From Gossypium raimondii (Eukaryota > Streptophyta > Magnoliopsida > Malvales > Malvaceae): a stretch of 64,000 bases of DNA. Shown one piece after another: positions 36,121-50,600 of this stretch; position 1 is the first letter of the stretch, and the number at the start of each line of letters is the position of its first letter. The stretch spans positions 4,216,001-4,280,000 of the forward strand of contig NC_068572.1 in the NCBI RefSeq assembly GCF_025698545.1, read 5' to 3'. The position numbers and the translations under genes are program-made. The notes beneath the pieces were generated by a model. That model was given only the letters and a program-made list of their open reading frames with translations. It had not been told where the DNA came from and did not search any database.

Positions 36121-39100
36121 ATGGAGCTGCAGATGAAGGTGGCGCAGGCAGTCCATGTGCTGAATCACGACACTGAATCTTCTAACCGCGTTGCAGCCAA
36201 TCAGTGGTTGGTTCAATTCCAGCAGACTGAGGCAGCCTGGGAGGTCGCCACCTCCATTCTTACCTCCGATCATCAACCTTTTCCCTCTGATTTTGAAGTG
36301 GAATTTTTTGCGGCTCAGATTCTCAAACGGAAGGTATCCTCTTTTTGGAGAATTTTTATATCTTTGAAGGAGTTCGTTAATAGCACCAGGCTTGTTTTCT
36401 CTCTATACATACTTATTTTTTCTCAAAGTGTTCAAGTTGTTTTTACTAGTATTGAGATTTTGGGATTAGATAAAAATACTCTTTTATTTCCCAAATATTT
36501 TGTTGCAGATCCAGAATGAAGGGTATTATTTGCAGTTAGGAGTTAAAGATGCTTTGCTTAATGCCCTTCTTGTGGCTGCTAAAAGGTTAAGTTCGGGACC
36601 TCCACAGGTGCTGCTTTTTTATTTTTTGTCTGAAGACTTTCTCTGTTTAAACCATATTATTTTATTTTATTTTTCTGTAGAAAGAAAAAGATCCTGTCCT
36701 TGCTAAGCTTATTTTCTTCTCTTGATAACAGCTTTTAACCCAAATCTGCCTTGCACTATCTGCTCTTATACTTCGTTCTGTTGAGCATGGGAAACCTATT
36801 GAGCAGCTGTTTTATAGTCTACAAAATCTGCAGACCCAGAATGATGGGATTGTTGCTGTACTTGAGATGCTCACTGTTCTACCGGAAGAAATTGTTGACA
36901 CCCAAAATACTGAAATAAGTGCATCCCACAGAAACCAGTATGGCCAAGAGGTCTACTATTTTCCATTTTGTGCTTGCCACCCTCTCTAGTTTTGTGTTTA
37001 ATTTTACTCTCCTTGGCTGCTGGGTTTTTATTGAACACTTATCATCATTGCTATTTTCTACGTAAAGCAGCTTCTTTCTCATACTCCCATGGTTGTAGAA
37101 TTCCTACTCCAACAATCTGAAAATAAGTTTCAATGTGGCCTGCAGCCAAATGAAAGGAACAGAAAAGTTCTCCGATGCTTACTCAGTTGGGTAAGATGGT
37201 TAATCAAAATTATGGCAGTCCTAACACAATAGCATTTTTTATTGCTACATCTGCCTGAGTTCACATGTTTTTATTTACAACACATACTCACAAAACAAGA
37301 AAGAAGAACCTGTTACACAACTGATTATATGGCTCTTATTATCCAATTACTCTTATTTATTTAGGTTCGAGCTGGGTGCTTCTCTGAGACTCCTGAAGGT
37401 TCATTTCCAACACATCCACTGCTTAATTTTGTATTCAATTCACTGCAGGTAAACTTTCACTATCAATATAATGACTTTTGAGCTCAAGTAGTTATAATAT
37501 ACTTATATTTGCTCTGGTGGTTGTAGGTATCCTCTTCATTTGACTTGGCCATCGAAGTTCTTGTTGAACTAGTGAGTCGTCATGAGGTATTGTTCTGCCA
37601 AATTTTTTGAAGTCTAAGGATGCAGTTTGATGTGACTAACTATTTATTTAACTCATTTTTTCCTGTGCAATAGTCTGCTTTCGAGCCTTTGTTCTTTGCT
37701 TTACTTGTTTGTAACTTTGTTTGTTACATGTGTTTATCTAGTTTCTGTTATGCTTGCTTTCATAGGGGCTTCCTCAAGTTTTGCTATGTAGAGTACCTTT
37801 TCTTAAAGAAATGCTTCTTTTACCTGCGCTTACTGGGGGAGATGTGAAGGTGATTGCTGGCCTTGCATGTTTGATGTCCGAAATTGGGCAGGCTGTAAGT
37901 ATTTTGTTTGGTCTCATGGGCGTTAATAATAATATTTTTATTAGGCCACTCTTTAGATTTATTATCAGACACATATTTAATTTTGGCATATACATACATA
38001 TCTGTTGCGTATTGCTTCACTCAGGTGAGTGCCATTTGTTTTGCACCCCGTGCCTTGGGCAATATATGGGTTTTGGTGCCTTGCTTGCACCTTGCTTTCT
38101 TGTAAACACTGGTTTCACATATACACGGACAATTTTATGTAGGGCATCTCATTGCTTATTAACCTTTCCCATTTTTTCTATCTATAGGCACCATCGTTGA
38201 TTGTAGAGGCAAGTGCTGAGGCACGTGCACTGACAGATGCTCTGTTGAGGTGATGTTTTGATCTATACACTTTCAATTCACCATCACAACTGCATTCTGA
38301 TATTGCTGTGAAGGCTGTTGAACATGTTTTTCCCATATTCATCCTTTGCCTTGCTCTGTCAAAATCCAATTGTGGTAAAATGAACAGATAACCATTTGCT
38401 TTGAGAGGTTTATGGTAACTAAATTGAGAATCTGTGTGTCAAAGATCTATTAAACATGTAATAGATCCAGCATAAGTATGATATGAATCATAATATGCAA
38501 AAGGGATGACAATTTGAGAAGGGCCCATGATGGGATGCATTCTCCTCAATAATTTGCTGTATTTTTGTATTAGTTTTGTTATCATGGGCTTTTTGTTCAT
38601 AAACCTTTTCCTTGCATTCTTTTAACCACAAATTTAGTATATAACCTGTAATTTCTGCTTTCAGCTGTGTGGCTTTTCCCTGTGAAGACTGGGATATTGC
38701 AGACTCAACTTTGCAATTTTGGTAATTCCCGAAACATTTGTGGAAAGAAATCTTGTTTTGCAGTATAATTTTTTTCCTATTTTATTGAATTTAGTTATTT
38801 GGAGGATCTCAATCTTCTTTCATTTCCAGGTCTAGTCTTGCAAGCTATATACTTGGCCCTGATGTTGATGGTACCAATAAAAAAAATGTCGAAGGCATGT
38901 TTTTTTCTGTATTCTCAGCATTACTTGATGCTCTTTTGCTACGTGCTCAGGTTATTTCCTAATCCTTTACTTGCCCTCTGCTATCTTTTCTATTCTCTCT
39001 ATCAAAAAGGAAAATTTTCATAGGTGTAACCAAGATTTGTAATTATCATGTTTGCTCTGGCACTCAATTTAGTCATTTGCGGAAATTAGATTTTTTGTCC

Positions 39101-42100
39101 TGCGAACGAAAAAAAAAAAGAAAAAGAAAACTGAAAAAGCTAAAAGTAATAGCTGCAAGTAAGTGGTGATATTGCAACCAATGGGAGCCAACTTATGGAT
39201 GTCTCAACTAGTTTGGCTAAATTCTATTTTCAGTTTTTCCGGTTAATTGTACTAGCATCTTGATCAAAACAGCAGATTTTTTGGTTGAAGCACAAGGACA
39301 GAGGAAACTGAATTATTTGAACATAAATGATAGGTTGTGTCATTTTGGGGTCTAAGCTTAAATCTGAGCTGCATAGTGCATTCTTTTATTTATTGTCTTG
39401 AGTTGCTGCATTCTGTTGTAATGCTGAACCATCCTTTAATTTGCAGTGGAGGTCCAATTGTACACCTTTTGCGCTTGTGTTTGGATGAATGCGTTTGGAA
39501 ACCTCAATAGAACTCTGCAACTCTTGTAGCCTAGTGATGTAATTGGTCTTTATTTGAATGCTTCTTGGACATAAAAGCCTTTTTAGAACTATACTATCTG
39601 AACACATTTTCAGTGGATATCAGATCTGTTCTTCATTTTCATGCTTTTTATTATTAATACATGCTGATAGGTGAGAAAAGGGGTCTAAATGATTAATCGC
39701 TAGTCCTACTGCTCACCCTTAGGGGATTAATTGGGTTGATGGCCCCTAATTTGCTCATCTATGATATACTTTTAGTAACTCAGCAATTGGCATGAATGCT
39801 TACTTTAATGGTTGTCTCAAAGGCTGAATCATTGCTGCAACTTAATGTAACTATCTGTTCAATATCACTTAGCATTTTTGTGTCATGTGTGACGTGTGCG
39901 TGTGCTGGTGGATGTTTGGTTATGCCATTAATATTTTAAAATAAGGACTAATATGTTGAAATTGTCTTTTGTAGCTGGATGAATCTACATTTAGCGATGA
40001 GAGTAGAACTTTCGACTTGCCTGATGGTCTTGTCCAATTTAGGATGAATCTCGTTGAACTTTTGGTGGATATATGTCAGCTACTACAACCTGCTACATTT
40101 GTACAGAAGGTGCTGATACTGTATAATAATCCAAGTTTATATGGTTTTCCTGGTTTAATATTTGTTCTGGTTGATGATATCTCTTGCGTAAAGATGAAGA
40201 TCATATTTGTCGGTTTAATTCTTTTTGATGCCTCTTCAAGTGTTTGTTTTCCATATTGGTCAAGTTTAGTATACCATCATGATCACTGAAGTTTAGGAAC
40301 CAACATGGCTTCACCTTCATTTCACTATTACATATTTGGAGAACCCTAACTCAGTTAATTTTGCTTGCTTACCTATTTGCGAGGAATGTTAATCAGCATA
40401 TATAATACACCAATAATTCTAGCATGTTTTTATTTGTATTTTTTATGGATTTTTCCCCATAGTTGCTTCCATTGTAAAATATGGTGTTCTTTCAATCTTG
40501 TATAATTTTATTCTTGTTTCAATTTGCAGCTTTTCTTCAGTGGTTGGTTTTCCACAAACGTGGCAATACCTTGGAAAGAGGTTGAAATCAAATTGTTTGC
40601 CCTCAATGTGGTAAGGACAATGTACACCTTTGTACTGGTTTTTGTTTCTTCTGAATTCTTGGTGAATTTATTCATTTTCCATATTCCTAAGCTTACTAAA
40701 AGTCTTGCACAGTATGAGTTATTTGCTGACTGATCCTGACAATTGGTGTTCGATGGGATGCCACTTTGTGTACCTTTTAATTTTTATGATGAACTCCTAC
40801 CAACTCCAATTTGCTGTTTTTACCTCTTGAGCTAATGGTCAATGAGGTTGTATGCATTAAATCTATACATGTGCAAATGTAACATATGTATGTCCATATT
40901 TTGCATTTAATTGGCAAGTCCTTTTGTCTTATACCTCTCTTGAAGGTTTTTGTGTTCCATCTATTTTATGTTTAAGTCACACTTGTCACAGTTCACTGTT
41001 TTGATGCTCGAAAAGCTCTAGCTTTTCCAAGCAGCTGTTAATGTGGCATCAACCTAATGGTATATCCTTGTGCAACTCCTCAATAGGTTTTGTAATATGT
41101 TTCATAAGAGATATGACTGGAGGAATCCTTCTTGACTCTTGACAAGTGTATAATTTCTCATATTTTCTTGTAACATTAATAATGCGGGAATCCTGCAATT
41201 ACAGGTTTCTGATGTAGTTCTGCAAGGAGGCCAAACTTTTGATTTCTCAGTGGTTATGCAGTTGGTTACAGTGCTGTCTTCCTGGCCTTCTGATGACCTC
41301 AAGGGATTCATGTGCATTGTATGTCAGTTTGTTATTGGTTAATTTGCAATGAATATTATTTCTTAATGTATGTTTGTTAAAAAATGATTTTGCTCAGGAG
41401 GAATTTTCTCTTAACTAGGTTTACAGATCAGTGGCAGATGTTATTGGTTCCTATTCCAAGTTGATATCTACCCTGGAAACTAATGCTAGACCTTTACTGT
41501 AAGGATGCCCATTTCCTATTGTTTAGCAATGATGTGCTCCCTTTCTACTAGATTTATGTTTTTGATTCTTTACAGAAATAATTGTCTGTTATGATAGGGA
41601 AGTGTTTTATGGAAGGAGAGAAAAAAAGATTTGTTGTGCAACATCTATCATTAATTTTTCTGTGAAGCACCGTTTCATTGTTTCACTAATTTGCTACTTC
41701 CAGATTATTTCTTGCTGCAGGGATTTCAGAACCTCTCTCCTCAAATGCTTGTGCCTCTGCCCTCCGTAAACTTTGTGAAGATGCTTCTGCTGTGATGTAT
41801 GAGCCATCAAATTTGGATATCTTTATGTGGATAGGAGAGGTAACTATTCTTCGTGTTCTTTTTATACGTTTAAAGTGGAAATACTTAATACTTCATCTAA
41901 TTGTGGTTAAGCTTTCTGGATTTATTTGAGATACATGTATACTCTCCAAGCCTTGTCATTTTTCATGCTTACTGTTTGCATAAGCATAACTTCAGAATAA
42001 CTCATTAGATATAACTGATCATCAAACAGGTTATCGACATTTGGTTGCCAACATGTTCCTGATTATCATTTTTTTTGGTTTTATTTAATTTGTTTTCTTG

Positions 42101-45100
42101 TTATTGTGTTCTTTTTCCTCTCTACCTCTTCTACTGCTGTAGTATATCTCATTGAATAGGTAGTTGCTAATTATATTGTTCATTATCCTGTTTTCTGATT
42201 TCTTTATCATTTCTTCCTACAGGCTTTGGAGAAGAAGTGTCTTCCTTTGGAAGATGAAGAAGAAGTTGTTACTGCAATCAGCCAAGTCCTTGGTTATGTT
42301 TCCAACAAAGAGCTGCAGAACAACTTGTTGTCTAAATTGCTATCATCTAGCTATGATGCTATTGGGAAACTTGTCAGTTTCTTTTTACAGTACTTGGTCT
42401 ATTATTATGGTTCTGTTCTTATTTTCCCTTTTGGTGTTGTTGCTAGTAGCTGTATTAACTGGGTTGTACAAAATTCTTCCATGATTCACCGAAGCAAGTT
42501 GTTAGCTTTAAAAAGTCTAAATCAAGAAATTGGTTGTAAAGGAGCTAACAAAAAAAGTTGTGATTTCTTTTAATGGATGTTGCACTTTCTGCCTGCTATT
42601 GTGACAATTACCATGAGGTATTGCAATTTGAGATAGTAACTTTGCATGATGATGCTGGAGTGAAGAGCGATTGGAACTGTTTCGCTGTAGAGTAAAACTG
42701 GTCTGATATGATAACTACAACTGGTGAGATATGTATAACATAGCAGATACTTCTACTCAGGTATAGCTTAGACATAAACCAGTAGTTAGATGGGTACTAA
42801 GGCAAAATATAAGGTTTTTAGATTCTTTCAGATTTGTACTTTGTAATGAAATTGGATCAACTATGTAGGATATCTTTATTTTGCTTTCAGTCTAATCTTA
42901 CGACTTCGTACCAGATAATGTTCTGCTATATATTACTTTCTTGACATCAAGTCACATGGTATCTTCAATTTTCTATTGTGTTAAAATGTTTCATCAGCAT
43001 GCCATTTGTTATGCTAGTCTTTTTTCACCAGACTACTTTTGTTTTAAGCATTTTAACCGTGCAACTCTTATTTGTTGAAATATATGGGAGTTAGAAAACA
43101 TAATGAGAGTATTATGAATAAAAATGAGACAAACTTGCAGTCATTGGATATATAAGAATGTATACCTTTATATTCTCCTTAGCACACTTGCTGCTATTTT
43201 GTATGTGAGATTTTAGTGTTCTTTGAGGAGTAAAACTTTTGTCTACAATATGAGCATTCCTTTGACATGCTTCAGTGTAATATAGTAATGGTTCAGTCTG
43301 AAGATTGCTTACTGTCTGCAAAAACTGGGTGAGCTTAGAGAATCAACAGTAATTGTCCTTTGAATAAAAAGACTAGGTGGTTTCTTCATGTAGGTTTTTG
43401 AATGTTTTCTACTCCAGCCATTACTCCATAATCTTAAATTCTGTCTGTCCTCTTAGATTGGTATGGGGTGCGGTGTTGTTCTATGGTGGTTGATAATAAG
43501 TTCACAAGGACAGTTTAGTCATATTATAAGCTGAATGATACTGAGAGGGGTGCTGTGGTGTTAGATACACATCTGATTGGAAAGAGAGATGTGTAGTAGA
43601 CATTGGAGGGAGCAGTTGTCTGATGAGAATGAATAAATATTTCTAGATTTTATTTGCTTAGTTCTTGATGTCACTGTCAATTCACCACTCAGCTCTTTTT
43701 GAGTTTTATTGTGGAAGCATCTTCTTTGTATTCCTTTTGATGTTAACTTTGGCAGACTTTGTTATTTTACATTCTTAAGTTTTGGATTTAAACTAACTGC
43801 CTATTTTTCTTTCAGATTGAGGATGATAATAACCATTCTTTAAGACAGAATCCAGCTGCTTATACACAAATTTTGGGCCTTGCAACGAGAGGGCTGCACA
43901 GGTATTCTATTCAGAGTAATGAATTGGATATCACTCTTTACTTGATGCAGTTTTTGCAGTTGTACTCTATCCTTGGTGGAGCTTCAGATGGGATATGTGG
44001 CTATTTGAGTTGAGGTGTAATCTTTGGTTGTCTGGTTTTTCAGGATGGGAGTTGTCTTCAGTCATCTAGAAATGCCTCTGCTGTCCGAGGCTTCTGCTGA
44101 TAATCCCATCATTGCTGTAATTAGGGTTTTTTGGCCTATGCTGGAGAAGCTTTTTAGATCAGAACATATGGAGAACAGTAGTTTATCTACTGCAGCTTGT
44201 CGTGCTCTTTCGCTGGCAATTCAATCGTCAGGTGCTGGACAATGTTTCACCTTTTTTCTTTCCTTTTCTAGGATCAACTATTGGGGTTTTACTTGGGGGC
44301 ATGGAGTCTTTTGATTGCATGATGCTACAATGCTGGATGTTGCTTAATTATGCAGGGGAGCACTTTGAAATGCTTCTGCCCAAGATATTAGATTGCTTGT
44401 CTACAAACTTTTTGTCATTTCAAGGTCACGAATGCTACATCAGAACTGGTAAGTACACAGGCTCTAGTTCTGAAGCAATTGGTGCAATTAGGTATCATGG
44501 TATTTTTTTCCAGTAATCCTGTAATAAATACAAAGTCTACTTTGTATTTGACGTAATAGTGCTCAATAGCCCTTCTGAATTATCATTATTATCTTTCCTC
44601 ATGATTGAAGAATTATCTAAAGTACAGTTGGGGTTGCTTAAGATGGTTTGTATAGTGCATTTTTCTTATATAGCCAATTTTTATCCTCTAGTTCTGAACC
44701 AAAATATGGAGTAATAATCTTCTTGTTTATCACTGATGTTTTTGGCCGGTGTTTTCTGATGTGGTAGTATAATGTGGATGCTATTTTTTTCTTTTCCCAA
44801 GAAGTAAATATGGCACATGGCATGCTGAAGTCACATCTCAAATGCTCACATGCATATACTTATTTAATTTATATTGTAGTAGATAGCAGCATTCAATGAG
44901 CTTTCTTTTACAAGATATTTACTCCTCCTCAGCTTCTCTTGTTATCGAAGAGTTTGGTCTCAAAGAGGGGTATGGTCCTTTGTTCATTAGCACGTTTGAA
45001 CGATTTACTCGAGCATCTTCAGTAAGGGCCCTAAATTCTTCGTATGTATGTGACCAAGAGCCCGACCTAGTAGAGGCGTACACAAATTTTGCATCGACAT

Positions 45101-48070
45101 TTGTTCGTAGTTCTCGTAAGGTGTAGTATACATCTTATTTCACTGTTTATCCTTTTCTTTATATTGTTTTTTTTTTGTCTTTCAGTGGAAATATAATCCT
45201 GGAAGTGTACTTTATACACATTTTATTAAGACTAGCCTTCTAGAAGGAAATAATTCGAATGTTCTTTTTTGCTGTTCAATAAAAATCTCAGGAAGTGTTG
45301 GCTGCATCTGGTGCTCTTCTAGAAATTTCTTTTCAAAAGGCAGCTATATGCTGCACTGCTATGCATCGCGGGGCAGCACTTGCAGCTATGTCATACTTAT
45401 CTTGTAAGCACTTTATGTTAACTGCTACTTGCTTCCCTGTACTTGTGAGATCGAAGATAAGAGACACTAGTTGTTATACTCTAATGGGATCTGTCATCCT
45501 AACAATCACAATTAGAATGGCGTTATTTAAGGAAGCAATCAATTGATGTCTACAGTTTCAATTTGTCTTTGGAAATTACCCTATGTATCAATTTAAACCA
45601 ACCAACTCCTTGTCCTTTTCTCTAATATGGATACACATATATATTCCTTGACTTGTAGTATTTGAGCTTCACTTGGCGTGGATGTTAGTAGGAAGTAATG
45701 TTCACTCTGGTATCATGTATGATCACTCTGTTTTATCCCTGCAATAGCATTTGGCAACACACAACATTGCTTCAGCAGTTCCAGTTTATGTATGATATAT
45801 CTATTTCTGTTATTAGATTTCTTTAAGGTTCTTTGGCATTGGCAAATACAGAATATCAGATGAAGCCACGACATAGGCACACATATATATGGAGTCTGTT
45901 CATAACATATTACACGATTGGATTACTGAATTGTGGCCCATGTTAGTGATTATAATTGCTTGTATTTGTTCTTTAGGTGTGCTTCAATGATCTTGATGAA
46001 TTTTGTTTTATCCTTTTTGGGGGTTTACATTCTGTTCTAGTTATCGTCTGGTAAAGGATATTTTAGTGATTTGTCTGAGCCTTCTAGGTTTCTTGGAAGT
46101 TGGTCTGGCGTCTTTGTTGGAATCAATGACCTTTTCTCCTGAAGGATCATTTGGGGCCACATCAATTCAGGTTATTTCCCATAGTGGGGAGGGACTTGTA
46201 TCAAATATAGTATATGCTTTACTTGGTGTCTCAGCAATGTCACGGGTAAATTCAGTATTCTTGAATCTTAAATAGATTATTGACTGCATTTCATTTGAAA
46301 ATTCATTCCTTGTTTTGGTATAAATTCTTGATGTCATATGATGTATTTGTTATTACATTTAAAATTTAATTACAGGGCATTAACTGATATTTCATTGTGA
46401 ACTTGGAAATTTTAAATGTTTAGGTCTTACTTAACATCTGTTGAAGTATTGAGATGATAATGAGAGAATATTTGGTGCAGAATTGAAGTTTAAATCTTGC
46501 ATTTTTTTACAAATACTATAATTGTTGAGGTTGGGTTCAAGAATACATCAACTTGGTAGGTGATGATTTGACAATTAGTTTTACTTACTGACAGAAGTTA
46601 TGGAATAAGGTATGATAAAGGAAAATGAGGAGTTTATAGAGGGCCTCAAGATAGCGGGCTACAATTTCCATGTCACTCTGATTATGTAATAAAATTTCTA
46701 CTCTGGGTGATCATGTAGTGAAGTAGCTGCATAAATTGGAGCAAATGGAAAATCAGTAAAAAAGAAAAAACTGTTTTATGGTTGATTAGTTGTGCATCTA
46801 TGAACATTTTGTTGTGCCAGTGGCATTGACATTAGAAAATGTTCTATTAACTAGAAGATATGGAAACAATATTTTGTAGTATAATGGTAATGGTCTCATA
46901 AATAAGCCTGCTAAAATGCATATTTTATGAAAATTAATGCTGCTAGCTTCAGATCTTGGTTTGTTATAACTTTATGTATATGTTTAATCCAGTGTAAAGG
47001 CAATGAAGCCACTCACCTTCCATGATATATCAAAGCATGTCATGCATAAATGAATGCACATGCACATGTATATATGTACTCAACAGAGCTCAGAAATCAT
47101 TCTTCTTCTTTTCCTTTTAACTTAATAGGTCCACAAGTGTGCGACAATATTGCAGCAATTGGCTGCATTTTGCTGTTTGAGTGAGAGAACAACCTGGAAG
47201 ACCGTTCTTTCTTGGGAATTCTTGCATTCATGGTTACAAGCAGCGGTCTGTTCTCGCTTTCCTTCTCCTTTAAGATGCATATGAATATCTTTGCTAACTG
47301 TGTACGTTCAAATCTTAGTGCTTTACCAATGTGAATAAAGCAAATATATGCAGCTGATTTGATTTTCCTTTTGACTTATATCCTGTTATGTCAATTTCTA
47401 TTTTGGCTTCTCCTATATGCATGTCATGGAGATGCCAAAATGAATGTAGGGTTGACAAGACCACTCATTGGATATGCTGTGTTTAAGTAGGACATTATTT
47501 TTGTGAGTTCAACGCACGACGACCATGTCACCATTGAACAATCTTACCATTGTGCCAATGCTGAATTGACTTTGCTAGGCTTTTCTTCTTAAATAGATAT
47601 GCCAAATGTCAGCTTTCGTGGCTAGTAGTCTAAGACAATGGCAGTCACTCAAAAATAGGCCTGGCTATCTGAGGCAGTTGTATATGTTGAGGGAATAATA
47701 AATACCAGTAGATCAGGCATCCTACTGTTCCGTGTATGCTATATATAAATGGTATTATGTTTCTGTGGGGGAGAGAGGCCATCTAATTTGAACTGCTGTG
47801 TTGGTTCAATCTGTCGTATTTGTTAAATTTCTTCTGTTTCACCAGGTGCAGGCTCTTCCTGCCGATTATCTGAAGCAGGGAGAAGCTGAAACGCTAGTGC
47901 CAGTTTGGTTGAAGGCCCTTGCCGGTGCTGCCTCAGATTATCTCGAGAGCAAGAGCTCCAATGGAAGGACAAGCGATTACGGTTACATGCAAGGGAAAGG
48001 AGGGAGAATGCTGAAACGAGTGATCCGAGAGTTTGCAGATAGTCACCGCAATATCCCGAATTTCACTTGA
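36121..48070 (+). CDS. Importin-beta family nuclear transport receptor (TNPO3/IPO13-like)
   Basis: Twenty-four exons are joined in frame to 1008 residues: 36121-36333, 36509-36607, 36732-36950, 37071-37190, 37365-37448, 37527-37586, 37766-37894, 38188-38249, 38665-38721, 38830-38950, 39975-40109, 40530-40610, 41205-41318, 41419-41498, 41704-41839, 42223-42372, 43816-43901, 44044-44231, 44356-44448, 44933-45120, 45292-45403, 46088-46245, 47129-47245 and 47846-48070. All junctions are GT-AG. The protein is a chain of helical HEAT/ARM repeats. It has an importin N-terminal region ([20 protein letters not shown]) and an exportin-1-like segment (residues 100-250, with LTVLPEE at about 146-152). 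It resembles the Arabidopsis ARM-repeat protein At1g12930 more than MOS14. Relatives carry SR proteins and other cargo into the nucleus with RanGTP; its cargo is unknown. Confidence 0.9.
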
Positions 48071-48500
48071 CTGCAACCCATAGATAAAAAGCATGTGTTG
48101 CCTGCAGCTTTCGACATTATTTGCTCGAAGCATTTGTTACTGCCATAAAAAGGGAATGTAATTATCTGGTTATTGAAGCTCAGTCAATTCTGGGACTGGG
48201 AGTTACCATTGAAAAGTAAAGGCTACTTCTTGTACAGCTTATTGGCCCCTGCCCCCAATTTTGTTAGACCAATTATAAAGTGAGATTAGGACATTGGGCG
48301 AGAGCATTTGAAAATGGGAATTATTACTGCCCTACTTTTCTCTCTTTTATTTGCGCCAGAGAAATACATTGTACTTAAAAAGGGATGTAACGTAACCATT
48401 GATTTCAATTTTCTTGACTCGAAAACATTGTCAGATTAATAATACAAATTATAATTATTCATTTACACTACCATTTAGTTTATGTATCTTTTTAATATTT
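48071..48500 (+). other. 3' UTR of the importin gene and spacer
   Basis: Downstream of the stop, about 300 bp of mixed composition is followed by AT-rich sequence with TTGTACTTAAAAA near 48370. The poly(A) site probably lies between 48250 and 48400. No other gene is seen. Confidence 0.45.
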
Positions 48501-48504
48501 TCAA

Positions 48505-49440
48505 TTAAAATTTTCTTACTGCCAAATTCGGACCAATCATCCTCTGTAGAATATACTGCAAGTGAATGTCCTGTGCATCAGTGATAATGGTGTTCCTTGC
48601 AGCAAGGTTATCCACTGCCTGCTTCAAGGCTTCCTGCAAAGCCATTATCTCCGCTATTGTAGGCGAACAGAAGCCTGTAGAAAACATAGATGTCGCACGA
48701 ACGCTCTCCATTGTATCGTCGTGTTATAATAACTGAACCTCATTTGCATTCTCCTTATCCTGCACGATACTCCTCAACCACTGCCACACCATGACTGCCA
48801 TCAGTTACAAGCTGAACAAGAGGCTGAAACCCAGGACAAAACCATTGAGCAAGGTACATCCGATCCATTCCGCCAGCAAATCATACAAAACTCTTCCATG
48901 GCCTCTTGCGGAGATTGTCGAACAAGACCTTGAAACAATCAACAAAAGCAAAGTTAGTACAGGTACCCATCCGACCCCAAAGATTCTAACAGTACAACGC
49001 TTTTTAAGACAGAAAATCAAGACGTGTGAGATGTCCTTATCACCGATTACAACTCTTGCAACTCAAATTCATATCGTCACATTTCCCTCGTAACTGTATT
49101 TTGAAAGGAAAAATTTTTTCTAATGAGTATCACATGCATTCCTTTACCTTACGATTTCACTTTGTATCATTCTTTTTTATTTTATTTTATCAAAATGCCA
49201 AGTCAATCTATCCCTTACCCCATACAAACTTTCGAAATTTGAGCAATAGTCCAACTCCAAATGTCTCTATTCGAAAACAAAACTTGCAACTTCTGCATAT
49301 CTCATACTTGCCTATTCGTCTCCATATTAAAAATTCAACCAATTTGGTTCCCACTATCATCAACATAAAAGCCATGGTCCCTCGGCAACCAAGGATCTTC
49401 ACGGACCATAATGTTATCCCCTGAACCAACATGCTACCAT
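48505..49440 (-). pseudogene. LINE ORF2 C-terminal remnant
   Basis: Read on the minus strand, the upstream part (near 49430-49330) shows GDNIMVREDPWLP, a word typical of plant L1 reverse-transcriptase proteins. The middle (49020-48805) gives CLKKRCTV and a zf-RVT-like stretch. The distal part (48711-48505) gives SPTIAEIMALQEALKQAV, from the RNase H-like tail. The pieces are in different frames with stops. It is a dead 5'-truncated copy between two genes. Confidence 0.65.
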
Positions 49441-49784
49441 AAACCCAACCTCAGCAACTTTTAGCATTAAGTAGAGCTAGGGTTAGAGCTCTAAGAAAAT
49501 ATTTATCTCTCAGAACTTTCAACAACAAAGTACTTGGGTTAGATAATATTGCCTGGTTAAAACCTAATTTATATAAGAATTTAGTTACTTATTTAGTGAT
49601 TCTAATGAATGATTCTTATTAAAACTATTGATACAATACTTATGTCAATTTCGGTAAGAAATTTAGAAATTTTATAATTTTTCGTGGTTGATTGATCATT
49701 TTAAGTTTTTTCTAACTTTTCAGAGTGGAATGGTTAAAAGAGTACCAATAGTTGGAGGACTTTCGAAAGCAACATGACTTTAAA
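49441..49784. other. Spacer, no gene seen
   Basis: This is AT-rich non-coding DNA between the LINE remnant and a MITE upstream of SUA. No feature is recognised. Confidence 0.4.
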
Positions 49785-50110
49785 AGGTTAAAATACGTTT
49801 TTAGTCTTTGTACTTTGATAAAATTTGAAATTTAATCCCTGTACTTAAAAATTAAAATATAAGGTATCTTTGTTTTTATTTAAAATCTCAACCAATCAAT
49901 TAACATTGTTAGTCTTTTTAAGATGTTGATTACACTGCCTTCATATGACATTATACATGATTGATAAAAAATAAACATTTTAAGATGACCAATTTTGACA
50001 GATAATGATTAGATTATAATTTTTAAATTGAAAAAATAGATGTAAAAGTATAGGAACTAAATCTCAATTTCTAGATAAGTACAGGGACTAACAGCACATT
50101 TTAACCCCTT
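49785..50110. mobile_element. MITE upstream of SUA
   Basis: The ends are inverted. The left reads AGGTTAAAATACG...TTAGTCTTTGTACTT. The right, in reverse complement, reads AAGGGGTTAAAATGTGC...TTAGTCCCTGTACTT. The flanking TTAAA/AAAG words suggest a short AT-rich target site. It is about 325 bp, non-coding and about 300 bp ahead of the first SUA ATG. Confidence 0.7.
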
Positions 50111-50404
50111 AAAGAAAATTTTAAATACTCAGTTGTCTGGCTAGGCAAAAAACCCACCTTAAAACTGAATTCTGCGGAAAGGGTTACATATTGCCAAATC
50201 GTGAGAAGGGCGATCAAGCGAAGGTGTTTGATTGGTTTTCTCATTGAATTCGGTTTGATTCAATCATACCGCAGGCTAGGCAGGTAAAGGAGTCGGATGC
50301 AGATTGTGGAGTTTGACCTATGTTCATAAGGGGAAACGTCGATTATATTAGGTTAGCTTAAATTAAATTCCCCTGATTTAGTTCAATCAATCAACCAATC
50401 CAAT

Positions 50405-50476
50405 ATGGAAGATGGAAAGAGGGTTTCGAAGGCCAAGTCCAAAGTCGTGGCAATTGTGTTTCATGCTTCTTCGTAA
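50405..50476 (+). promoter_or_regulatory. Candidate 23-codon uORF in the SUA leader
   Basis: An ATG at 50405 opens MEDGKRVSKAKSKVVAIVF and ends at TAA 50474-50476. A second ATG at 50412 is in frame with the SUA start at 50601 and would add 63 unlikely residues. A GT-AG pair at 50473/50527 could remove part of this leader. Which of these is in the mRNA is uncertain. Confidence 0.35.
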
Positions 50477-50600
50477 TGGCATAACCGTCTCTGTTTCTTT
50501 TTGTTGTTGTTGTGGATTACATTACAGGGAATTGAAAAAAAAAAGGGTTTTTAGACAATTTCTTCTACGCCCCCAACCGAAACACTTTTGTAGGGAGAAA

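Noticed and set aside
37781..38200. 139-aa ORF running through an exon of the importin gene
   Set aside because: Only 37766-37894 is coding, in the frame set by the splice sites. The rest is read-through of an intron.
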